Shown: piece after piece, positions 46,001-56,778 of the stretch
Position numbering within the stretch: the first letter of the stretch is position 1
How the letters are laid out: every line of letters begins with the position of its first letter
Source: Pleodorina starrii
Taxonomy: Eukaryota > Chlorophyta > Chlorophyceae > Chlamydomonadales > Volvocaceae
Direction: 5' to 3'
DNA length: 64,000 bases
NCBI GenBank assembly: GCA_030267565.1
Contig: BRXU01000001.1
Coordinates: 8,845,001-8,909,000, forward strand
Notes under the pieces: model-generated
Told to the model about the DNA's origin: nothing
The model's database searches: none
What the model saw: only the letters and a program-made list of their open reading frames with translations
Program-made: the position numbers and the translations under genes

Positions 46001-49000
46001 CACCATCCCCTGTTCCGCCCTCGCCCTCGCCACCATCCCCCGCCCCTCCCTCGCCCCAGCCCCCCAGCCCCCCGCCCGCCTGCACCGACGTCTGCGCCGT
46101 CATGATCATCCAGCCGCCCATCAACCTGACGACCACGCCCGCCTACGGCTTTGGCACCGGAATCGCCTGCACAAAGACCACCCGACGCATCGCCACTGAT
46201 CTGAATGCCACACTCACCGCCGCGGGCATCCGCCTGATCCGGCCCTTCACCACCCAGAATTGCACTGGCCTCAAGGAATTCGAGACCAAAGTCAAACCGG
46301 CGGCCGGCCAGCCCCTGCAGTCGCTGCTGTACGTCTGCGGCTCCTTTGACGCACCGGAAGACCTGACCACGGTCCAGCAAGTCATCTCTGACCTGGTCCC
46401 TGGCTGGATCTCGTTCGTTGTTGGCGCATCCATCGTTCCCGACACCGGCAACCACGCCGTCTGTCCCGTGGGTCTCGAGGGGTACCAATTCTGGGGCTCC
46501 GTTGAGTCGCAGGAGTCGTACTGCCCCAACGGCTTTTCGGAGATCCAGTGCGACGATAGATACGCGCCGCTGCCGCCGTCGCCGGCGCCGTCGCAGCCGC
46601 AGCAGCCGACGCAGCCGTCGCAGCTTCCGCCCCAGACGCCGCCGTCTGAGCCGCAAGCGCCCCCCATAGTCGTCGATGTCACGCCCCTCGTCAAGGTGGG
46701 ATGGCCGGCTGAAGGGGCCCAGGACGTTGCCTGATTTGGAACGTCGGCGGAGGAAGCCCATATTGGCTCCGAAGCCGTTTCCCAATCCGATGCCAGCAGC
46801 GGCAAACACTGCCCTTACCCCTACCCCTACCCCTACCCCTACCCCACTCTCATGGCTCTTTCCTCCTGTCTGATCTTCAACGCACGCACACAGCTGGAAA
46901 CACGCACCACTGTTCACCTTTTTCCTGAAATCCCAGGTAGCACCCCCCATACACACACATTATTACACGCACACACCTCTCACACCGCATCCCACACCGT
47001 GCGCGCTCCCTGACGGACCGTGGCCTTGGCACGCAGACACACAACTGCTCCCAGCTGACCGCCTCGACACCGCTGATGCTGAGCAACATTGCGCTGCGCA
47101 ACGGCAGTGGGATGATCCCTGGCGGACCGCTGGTGCTCATGTGTACGCGGATGGAGGCCAAGGAGTGCGCCAAGCCGTCCGCGCCCTGCTGCGACATGAC
47201 AGCCAGCAAGGTGGGTGAGGTCTGGGGCCAGCACCGACAGCACCGTCACGCACCGGATTCCTGCATACACACACACACACACACACACACACGCGCGGTC
47301 CCTTGCCTCCCTTCCCGGCCTGTGGCCCCAACACACAACACGGATGCACACACACATACACATACACACACAACATCGATGCACACAACATCGATGCATA
47401 CACACACACGTACACGCAGGTGGAGCTCATCGTCAATCGCAGCTGCCAGAACGCCCTCCGGCGCGTCACCCTGAACGGCAAGGAGGTCACCTACAGCCGC
47501 AACTTCTACGTGGAATACTTTTCGCTCAAGTTCGTCAAGCTACCAGCGTGAGTGCAGCGCAGTTGCAGTGCGGTGCAGTGCAGTGCAGTACAGTTGGCAG
47601 ACGCGCTAAATGGGTCGGGGCCAAAGCAGGGTTTGCGGGTGCGCGCCAGGTCCGAAGCTTGGCGGGGGGTGGCGGGTGGCGGATGCCCCATGGCCACCAT
47701 ACCTGCCGGGGCGGCGGGGCCGGAGTTCTACCACCACAGGGCGCCGGGGTACCCCTTCCGGTGGGCCCTGGGGCGAGGAGAGGCTTGGTAGGCCTCGCAG
47801 CTGGTCTCTCTGGGCCAGAGGCCAAGGCGCCCGGTGGGGCCGCCACACGGCCACAGCCGCGTGCCACATGCAACCTGCAACCTGCTGGCGACGTGGGTTC
47901 TTCCCCCCATCAGTCACCGCGGGAGAGACCGGCGTCCTCGTAGGCGCGGCGGACAAGACTCATCGCACCAGCTCGCCTACCTCTGCCCCGTCAGCCTCCT
48001 CATGCCAGCCGGCACGTAACGCATGTAGCACATGTGCCCCCAACCGCGCCCTAACCCCATCCCATCCCCAACCCCCACCCGCGCGCCCCCCTCCCGGCCA
48101 ACAGTGCCACGGATACCAATGGGACGGAACTTTGCTGGTAAGTGAGTGGAGTTTACAGAGGCCTCTCTGTGAGATCTTGGTTTGTCGCCCTAGAGACGAG
48201 TCGACTCCGCTACGTTCACAGTGTCGTGTCGTTTGGCAGCACGCAGTTTTTTGCTTGATAGATAGATAGGTAGATATCAGCATACCGGCGCATGCGCACA
48301 CCCTCCCCCGTCGCGCCCTCGCTGCTGTCGGTGGCGCCCTCGCTGCTGCGGGAGTTGCGCAGCGCCGTCAGCATGCGAGTGGCGAGTGTCGCCCAAGCGA
48401 GTGCCGCGCTGCACGGCTGCCGCCGCCCACGCATGGCGCGGAATGACGCCCACCCCGGCCACGCCTTCGGAGACACAGAGGCTGCTGCATGGCTGCGTCA
48501 TCGTGGTGTGCCCCGCCCCGTCATAAACCTCACAGGCCCAGACTAAAACCCTAAAACCCTAAAACCTCAGGGCACCTCTTGGATGACCCTGCTCACAGAC
48601 AGCACAGTGGTGACATGTAAACCACGGTGACAACAAATATTTGCGTGGTCCGTCTGCGTCGCCGGCCCTTCTCTTCTGATGTGCAGGCTAGTCAATGCCG
48701 GACCCTGCGGCACTCCGAAGGGGCTCTGCTTCGGCGGCCAGTGCCAGGTGAGAGCGTGTGGGGGGTGGAGATCGAGGGAGTTGGGGCGGGGGGAGTGGGG
48801 CGGGGGTAGCCCGACCCAACGAGACCCAACGTTCATTGACAGGGATCCTGCACGGCACGGCACTGCACACGGCACTGCACTTGACGAGCGGAGGATGGGT
48901 GAGAAGGTGCAGCGCTTGCGTCGCATGGTGCTTGGGGCCTCACCCAAGTTGCGGGTTGGAGGTCACACAAGGAGTCAAGGTCCGGGATGCCGGTGTCACC

Positions 49001-49289
49001 GTACCGCGTTTCGTCGTTCGTAACACCCTAAGGTCTGCGCTGCGCGGGAGTCAGCAGGGGGATGCAGGCTGGAAGCTCCCTCTCACGGCTCCCCGTCACC
49101 TAGTAGTCACCTAGTCTCCACGAAACCCAATCTCTACATGCATATAGCCTCCCGCGCACTCCCGTCGTGTCACCCAAGCCTTACTCCCCTCCCCTCGCCG
49201 GGGCCCCTGCCTTCTGTTCCTCTATCTCTGGTCCGCAGGCCAGCATCTTCAGCGTGAACAACAAGTGCTGTCCTACGTTCATCATTTAG
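43002..49289 (+). CDS. Pherophorin-family glycoprotein (gene C)
   Basis: Twelve exons: 43002-43077, 43376-43421, 43717-43777, 44155-44266, 44837-44941, 45292-45427, 45576-46695, 47037-47210, 47420-47547, 48105-48137, 48687-48747, 49239-49289; 2103 nt, 700 aa, all phases consistent. The signal peptide is in exon 1 (SLFGVLLWA). The N-terminal pherophorin domain has the canonical FPYCKCDLYTCRCSPYS, KCCSTLERF, YEFRVYNLRFN and LCDVETGACQ, and ends FAVFDSHNASRVCPVC. A Ser/Pro rod spans about 202-347, the middle module 348-507, a Pro/Gln spacer to 552, and the C-terminal domain 553-700 (PCCDMTASK, ending NNKCCPTFII). A second in-frame ATG at residue 14 could be the true start. Exon 5 is the least typical part. 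Likely a secreted matrix glycoprotein; the rod is about one fifth of the length of that of gene B. Confidence 0.88.
48544..48567 (-). repeat. Interstitial telomere-type repeat in intron 10 of gene C
   Basis: Three consecutive units of CCCTAAAA type (complement of TTTTAGGG, the Chlamydomonas telomere repeat). Confidence 0.75.
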
Positions 49290-49545
49290 CGCCCGCGCGC
49301 GCCTTGCACATCTGAGTCGCCGCCGTTGTAGAGTATATCCGAATAAATAACAAGTCAGTTGTATTGTCGCCCTGGCAACCCAGCGCAGCGTTCACTTTAG
49401 GTTTGCTAGTGTCGTAGGTATTTGCCAGGGTTTCTGTAGTGTAGAGTTCAGATGATAGTGGTAGGTAATGTGGTAGGTAATGTGCAGATGGAAGCGGAAG
49501 GAAGAAAAAAGTGCAATCATGAGAAGCACATCATACCTGCGGGTG

Positions 49546-49618
<73 letters not shown>

Positions 49619-52052
49619 TGTGTGTGTCTGTGGATTCGATACGTACCGGGGGCATGAACCTCTCTCGGCGGTGCTGCCCCGCTAGCTGCTGTGTGTGCTT
49701 GTTGGCGCCGGGGTAGATTGCTGTGCGTGATGCATGTCGTCGCAAAAGGCAGCAGAAGAAAGGTTTGCAGGTTTGTTTGGGCTTAATAGTGCAGGACGAC
49801 GCAAAAAGCGGCATCCGGGAGTGTACGACAGTAGCGGCGCACCTCGCTCGATCGATTGATGGATGGCCCGCCGGTCGCGTTTCAGCTAGAACCTCGGTTG
49901 CATTCTTACCATTGAATTTTGGGTTATCGTCGATCGAAAGTTAGGATTGTTGGGATAGTTAGGATCGCCTGCAGGGCCAACTGTCCAGCTGACGCCATTT
50001 TATGCCGTACGTGTGTATGTGTGTTAAACGTGCGTTGCGTGCAAATGTAGTACAGTTCACGATCAGCGTGTCGTGAAGAGCTGCAGGATGCATGCGAAAC
50101 GTCGTGCGGAACGTTGCGGACCCGCGGGGCGAGCTCGCTGCAGGTTTAGGGCGCTATAAGGGCGCGCTTTATATTCTATTCATGGCTTTACCTACCTCGC
50201 CTGGTGAAGCGAGGCCTCTCTTCCAGTTGGGAGTTCAGGAAGGGAAAGCCCCCTGTTTGGGTGCTGCAAGACTGCGTGTCCCGAGGGGCGCTCGAGGGGG
50301 GGCGCTGCCAATGACGGCGTTGGCCTGGGTGCATGCTGAATTAGTACGCATCGGCGCACTCGATCGGCTGGCAGAGATGACCTCGCTCGGCGGCGTTTGC
50401 CGAAGCTTCGAGGAACCCCCGCCGGCTGACGCATGCAAGCAGCGGCGGCGGCGGCGGCCTATTGCGCGTGCTGAAGATTATACACACGCGCGGGTGGTGT
50501 TTGTTTGTGCGTGTTGTTTGTGCGTATCGTATATGTGTGTGTGCGACGTCATGTGTTGTGTAGGGCCCTCTGCCCTGGACGACTGACCGTCTGGATGGGC
50601 TCTGTTTGGTCCGCAGCTGGACTGTCTTGTTGCTCGTGACACGCTGTGTTAGGTTTGTCGAGCTTGGTTCAAGTCGTGCGTTGATCTTTGAGAATCCAAT
50701 GCGCGGAAAGAGCGAGTCACTCTGCCGCCACCATTCGGTTCGGTTGACCGCTGTTGCCAACATTATTAGCAAGTTGCCGCCTGTAAGCGCGACTCGTGAG
50801 TTTATTGCGCGTGCGGGGCACGGGGGACGGCCGGTTGGCGGTTGTGGCCTCCACGATCGAGCCGTGCGAATCGTCGCTCGTTGTTGGTTGACGGTCGTTG
50901 CCCCACCCTGCCGTACGTTGCTGACATACCGTGCGTGACGAGACCCGGCTTGCTTGGCTGGGTTGCGCTTCCTTGCCTCGATTTTCAATCTCCCGCCTCG
51001 CCTCTATTGACGAGGTAGGGTCATATCGCGCGCGTCATCAATTTGAAAGGCCTCACTGTACCGTAGCCGTCGCAGCGGCGGGTAGCGGCCTCCATCGCCG
51101 GCCGCCATCGCCGGCATTCGATGCCTTATAGACGACCCTTGTAACCCTAATCAAGCATCACGCTCCGCGGCTCAGCTCCACAGACACGGCCCTCCCACGA
51201 CATGTCGTCGGGGCCCTATATCGCCACGCGGCAAACAGCATTCACGCCATCCGCCTGCGTCCACATTGCCTACCTACCGGGATAAGAACATGCAAAAAAT
51301 GCCCTGCAACCACCTTGGCTCTGCTGTGTGTGGCTTCCGGTGTGCCCAGCTGCCCGTTGCGCCATTGGTGCTACGGGGTTCGGGCACAGCGCACCGCTGG
51401 TGGTTGGGTCAACGGTCCAACACGCAGCCACATGCCAAACACGCACCGATCCATTCAGAGCAGTGGCTCACATGATGCGGCCGGACTGAGGCAGTTTGCG
51501 CAGACAGAAGGCGGCTCGTTGTTTTGTCGTGGGGGCACAACGCCAGTCGGATGTGTTAAATGCTAGGAATAAGGGGCTAATGGCATACAGCTGCTGCTTG
51601 CTGACTGGAAGAGGCGCAAGCACCGCAAGTAACGTAGGGACATGCGTTGCTTAAGGAGTGTGGTGGCGAGTCCTGTGTGGTGGGCCGTCTACGGCCCAGC
51701 CCGCCAGCTGACGCCGCACTCCGTGGGAATCGGTGCCCCCTAGCTACCGTGACGTCGTACCTTGTCAGGATGTTGCATACACGGGAGAGTTTAGCTTGAG
51801 ACAATCGTTCTGCTGTTAGAGGTCCATCTTTGCTACGCAACATACGACACTGGAAAGACATCCGCCTGCGGGTTGTGGGGTTGGGGCGCCCGTCCAGGCC
51901 TATCCCGTGGCGTCCCGTGAATTCTGCTACTGCCCTCGTACTCCCATTTGCTACAGGATAAAAGCAAGGGTTGTATAATATAAGATAATTTTGTATTCAC
52001 ATATACGCAACTCCTCATTAACACTGAGACTTTGTCCCTTCTGATTGACATT
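49290..52052. other. Spacer between genes C and D
   Basis: No gene is supported. Contains a (GT)n run (49548-49628) and a CGG-rich stretch near 50440-50458. Open frames of up to about 215 residues lack motifs or splice partners. No TGTAA signal lies close behind the gene C stop. Confidence 0.45.
49548..49628. repeat. (GT)n microsatellite
   Basis: About 40 GT units, the last few interrupted by CT. Confidence 0.95.
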
Positions 52053-52244
52053 TAAATCTACCCGTACCGTACTTCCTACCCCAACATCACAGCCTAAGTG
52101 TTGCGAGAACGCGTGAACACTCCATCCAACGCTGTTACCCGGAACAAATAAATCTACCCGTACCGTACTTCCTACCCCAACATCACAGCCTAAGTGTTGC
52201 GAGAACGCGTGAACACTCCATCCAACGCTGTTACCCGGAACAAA
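52053..52244. repeat. Perfect 96-bp tandem duplication upstream of gene D
   Basis: 52053-52148 and 52149-52244 are identical, starting TAAATCTACCCGTACC and ending CCCGGAACAAA. The second copy ends only 15 bases before the gene D start codon, so it lies in the promoter or 5' UTR. Confidence 0.95.
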
Positions 52245-52259
52245 AAATTTGTACTCACA

Positions 52260-53758
52260 ATGAATTCAAAGAAACTGGCTTCATTCGTTCTGCGGCTTGT
52301 GTTCGCCTACATTTCAGGTACGCAGTCGCCCCGCGTATTACCATTCCTTTGTATACGATTAGACCGTTCATTAATGTGCGTCAATATATGACAGCCTTCT
52401 CTGGCGCGCAGCCTCTAGACATCACACGTTCTTTTGAGCTGCCGATACTCTGAAAAAGACACCTACACCATGTGCAGAGTTCCATACCTAGTTAACGCAA
52501 TCGCCCTGCGTGCAGTTACGAGTGTCGTGGAGCTGCCGCGTGGCGTCACGTCGTCTCGCACTTCGCTTCGAGGCGCTATGCTGGGCGTCAAGTCCTCACC
52601 ATCAAAGACGTGAGTTCGTCCCGCACTCCAGTCAATTGACAAACAGGCTCCAGTTTGATGTATGTGCGCACGGCATCGGCTATGCTGCGCCCATGCTGTC
52701 CTGTCCGGTTGCGTTGATGACCTATTCGCACGCCGAACCCGCTGCAAGTGACCATACTAAAATATGAAGCTTTTGAACATAATCAAGAATGAGCTGGTGG
52801 CTTAGTTTGTGTTACCTCCTGGCGGCGCTCGTCCGTCTGCCACTCGGCCCTCCTCGTGCCGTTTGGTCGTTAGTCATCTTCTTCTTCATCTGCTGCTGCT
52901 GCTAGCTGCTGTGAATGTTGAGCTTTTAGACGTTCTGTTAAGCCGTGGTCCCCCGCTTCGTATGTACATGAGGGTTACGCAACCCCACATCCTTGAAACG
53001 CACACACATACACAAACCCCCCCTCGGGCGGCTTTGCCGTGCGCAGGGCGGACTTCCATCCTTCCCAACACGGTCTTGCCTTGCCACACCATCGGGCCCT
53101 GCTGGAGGAGGTAGCCACCACCGCCCGCAAGCGGGCCTCGCCGCGCCCCAGCCCGCCCAAGCCGCCACGCAGCCCTAAGCCGCCACCGCGCCGCCGTTCC
53201 TCCTCGCCCTTGCCGCCCCCACCGCCCTCTCCACAAGCCCCCAGCACCCCAGCACCATCATCCTCGACGCTGATCGCCAAATCGTCCGATGAAGTCGCGA
53301 ATCTGGGCAGCAGGGTCTGCGGGGCCGTCACTCTGGTGTCGCCGCGAGACGAGTTCGGGGCCCTCAAGTACACCTTTGGCAAGCAGGTCAGCTGCGATCG
53401 CATGGCGCAGTGGATGGCGGTGAACCTCACAGACGCGGCCCGCAAGGCGGGCGCACAGCTGTTGATCCCTTTCGCGCTGGAGAGCTGCAGCGCCGCCTAC
53501 GATCCCTCCGCCAGCCCGCCTGTCGTTCCCGCCGTGACGGTGTGTGGATCCTTTGTGGATCTCGAGGAGGCCGCCAAGATCCAGGATCCATTGCAGCCCC
53601 TGCTGGCGCAGTGGCGCTACCTCGTGCTCGGCCGTACCGTACCTGGCGGCGATGTGCCGTACTTTTGCCCGCCGCCGGGGTACGACATCGAGACCATGGC
53701 GTGGGGCGAGGAGGACGAGGACGAGTCGCCAGCGGGCTACCTTAATATCGAATGCTAA
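52260..53758 (+). CDS. Short pherophorin-related secreted protein (gene D)
   Basis: Three exons (52260-52317, 52516-52609, 53047-53758), phases 1 and 2, 864 nt, 287 aa. Exon 1 codes a signal peptide (LASFVLRLVFAYIS), exon 2 a short linker without FPYC, and exon 3 a Lys/Arg/Ser/Pro linker (about residues 70-120) followed by the Cys/NLT module alone: VSCDRMAQWMAVNLTDAARK, GAQLLIPFALESC, VTVCGSF, then YFCPPPGYD, and an acidic end EEDEDESPAGYLNIEC. The module matches the part that lies between rod and C-terminal domain in genes B and C. Both pherophorin (DUF3707-type) domains are absent and none occurs before the next gene. It is either a distinct short subfamily or a truncated derivative; the intact frame favours a working gene. 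Confidence 0.7.
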
Positions 53759-56700
53759 TCTTACCTAACCTAATCGAATCTGATCTGGGGAGGAACGACT
53801 CAAAAACGTCATAAGCTAACGTTTTGATACTGATGTGTGCATTCCGGGGTGCGCCTTCCTGGTGAATCCCCCCCCGGCCGTGCGCGTGTACACCATACCC
53901 GACATATGCTGGAGTTGCGGACACACGGCAACTGTCTGCCCCACGTCCGCCGTGGCGCTCTGCACTGCTGACAGCGCACCGCGGGCGCCTCCTAACTTTT
54001 TGCCTGAACGCGGCGAGCATGCAGGCGCTGTCTGACTGACTGACGGGATGACTGGCTGGCTGTCTGACTGACTGACTGACTGGTTGGCTGGCTGACTGAC
54101 TGGCTGGGGCGGGCCCCTGGTGCGAGGAGGCTTGCAGCCAATGCCAGCAACCGAGGCTGGGTCTTCCCTGGCTTGGTTGGGCGCGTGCATGCGGCTTCCT
54201 CTGTGTGTGGTAGTTACAGTGGTTTCTCGGGTTGTTGGCGGTGGGTTCCGTGGGTGGGTTTCGACCAGAACGACGGGGAGCGATGGGATGCTGCCTGGCA
54301 GGCAGACAGACGCAGGGCCGCGTGCAGGCGAGGAGCGGAGGGGCGCCAAGCGGCCGCGACCCAAGGACGGCATCGGGTGGGTGCGGCTGGGGCGCCCGCA
54401 GGCGCCTGCAGGTGTACATACAGACATACGCGGTTGCATACTGACGGCACGTGCTTCATCTCAGGGACTGGGCTTTTGATTTGGGAGGGATTTCGGATAC
54501 GTCGGGCTCGTTGGGCAGTTGGGACGATATTCGAATGCGCATCAAAACAGGAAAGGTTAGATGTCGGCGTGACCCTGACACATTTCCGCTGACAAGGCCG
54601 GCGCCGATGATACTTTGCAGGGGTTGGGAGGGAACTTGCGGACACCTTTGTTGCCAAGGGGAGTGCTGGTCGTGCTGGCAATTCCCGACAGGCAGCTTTA
54701 GTTCAGTGCGTTGTCAGGTTTTACTTTTGAGCGCAGGAAGCAGTAGATGCCTCTGCACAACGAAGATGGCCGATGCGCGACATTTTTCCAGACCGGTAGC
54801 ATGAAGGAATAGGTAATTTATTGTTGATTTGTACGGCTAGCAAGAGGCGAACGGGGCTTTGTGGTTGGGCCGGTGACGGCAAGCCTTTAGGCGCCCGCCA
54901 TCACAAAGGCGGCGAAACGCCTCACACGGAAGTGGGCGCGGGTTGTGGCGCTGTCTCCTCGCTGTTGTTGCTGCGCCACCCCGCCCCTAGCCCCACGTGC
55001 AGGGCATTATGTACATACTTACATGCACGCACGTGTTCACGCCCCACCTATTCATTCTGTTTATGCACCGTACTGCAGTGCGGTACGACAAATTACGGCA
55101 CCGCAGTAAGGACGCGGAAGGACGGGCAGCAGTCTAAAGGGCGCGGTCGTGATTGGGCAGCCATCACTGCCGCAGGGTGTTGCTTTTGAGTTAGCGTGTT
55201 TGACATAAAAAGGTTTGGGGGTTTTGCAGCCCGAGAATGGCTGTCGGTTCGATCGGTGGGCCCTTCCCCGTCTGAGGGCCCTGGGTGGCTATGTAGCCTT
55301 GGTGATAACCTTATTGTCCCCCCCCCAGGTTCGCTCGTTCTTAGGGTTATAATAATGTCCGGTGCTCCGAGTTGTTTTCTGAGCCGGCAGCCCGGCGGGC
55401 GGTTTGTTCCTTGTGTTGGTGTCGATCGATGCCTCCAGCGCAGCATCCGGCCAGTTGTCCCACCGACTTGCCCTTCGGGTCTGGACGACGGAGCCTGCTG
55501 TTGCAGTCAATCATGTATGTGAAGGGCGGAGTGGTTGGTTTCCGGGGTCGGTATATGAGCGAGAGTTGAGGGCACCACAGGAAATACGCCCGGAATGAGG
55601 TCGGGCGTAGGGGACGACGTAGGGGGACGGGGGGGACCGCCGCTGGAGCAAATTTTGGGATCACACGTGCAGGACATTGGCGCAGCCCGCCCGAGGATGA
55701 TATCGGGAAATGGGTTTTAGGGTTTTGTATGAATAGATGCTGATTGATCTGTGCGTGACCGGCGGAGGCAACGGTGGGCCGTTTAGTTGGGGGCCGTGTG
55801 ATTAATTACAGCTCCTCTGTAATTAATTAAATCCCGTGTGGATTGGTTGCCAGAACGGGGGACGATGGGTTATCGTTACGGTGCGCTTGGGAGCCGTCGC
55901 GCTCCTGTTTCGGCGATGGGAACTCGGCGCTGGGAAGACCGTTGCCTTTCAGCGCTTAACAGGCATGCGCCAATCCTTCTTCCTAGTGAATTCCTGCGTT
56001 TCTAGCCGCTGCTGACGTTCGTGCTGCTTCGATTTGTGCCCTAAGTCTGGCTGTTGCAGGCTTGTGCGGATGTGACGTGAGTTGGGCCACCCGACGGTAC
56101 GGTACTTGCTGGCGAGTTGACACGAGACCGAAGTCGCCCACCTCCCGGGTCGCTCCGCCGCATCTAGTTATCGACAACTGCGAGTTCAGGGCCTGGCAAG
56201 TTCGTTGTAAAAAATGTACTTTATCCACGCTGATCACACTCGGCAAATTGGACTACTGCACGGTCATCGCTTGCGACTTGCATGCAACTTGCTTGCGACC
56301 TCGTGCAACTTGCTTTGCAACTTGCTCGCAACTTGAGGGACTCGGCCAGTTATTATGCCGAGGAAAACATAAATATTCATGCAGCATTCCTGGAACAAAT
56401 CGGCGAGTCATGGCGCACACAAGCAAATGGAACATGCGCAAGTGCTAAAAGTCTAACATTTGCCCTGGAAACATCACACATAACCAATTCAAGTACAAGT
56501 ATACAATCTCTGAGCAATTCCAACTGCTCATATAGGCTATATAAACGGCGCCAGGTTTCCTTTACTAATTAGGTCGAAGTGTCGGCATGCATAAGGCTGT
56601 TACAGGGTCTCACGGAATAGGACCACAATCCCATATTTAGCAGCTGCTCTATAGTAGCGATAGTCAGTAGCTATACCTGCTAGGTTGCGTCAATCGTCGG

Positions 56701-56778
56701 CAGTCTTTCACAGTGCGTTTCACACAGTGAGGTTTACACAGTCTGCTTCGTCAAACATAATAGATTTCACATACGATA
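53759..56778. other. Spacer between genes D and E
   Basis: No gene is supported. Holds a degenerate CTGACTGACTGG tract (54027-54110), a TTTTAGGG patch (55717-55730), a copy of the CTCCTCTGTAATTAATT end (55803-55832), and a CAACTTGC repeat (56280-56334). Confidence 0.45.
55803..55832 (+). repeat. Third copy of the CTCCTCTGTAATTAATT end
   Basis: CAGCTCCTCTGTAATTAATT is bracketed by ATTAATTA on both sides, so it is either a tiny insertion with an 8-bp duplication or a palindromic solo end. Confidence 0.5.
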
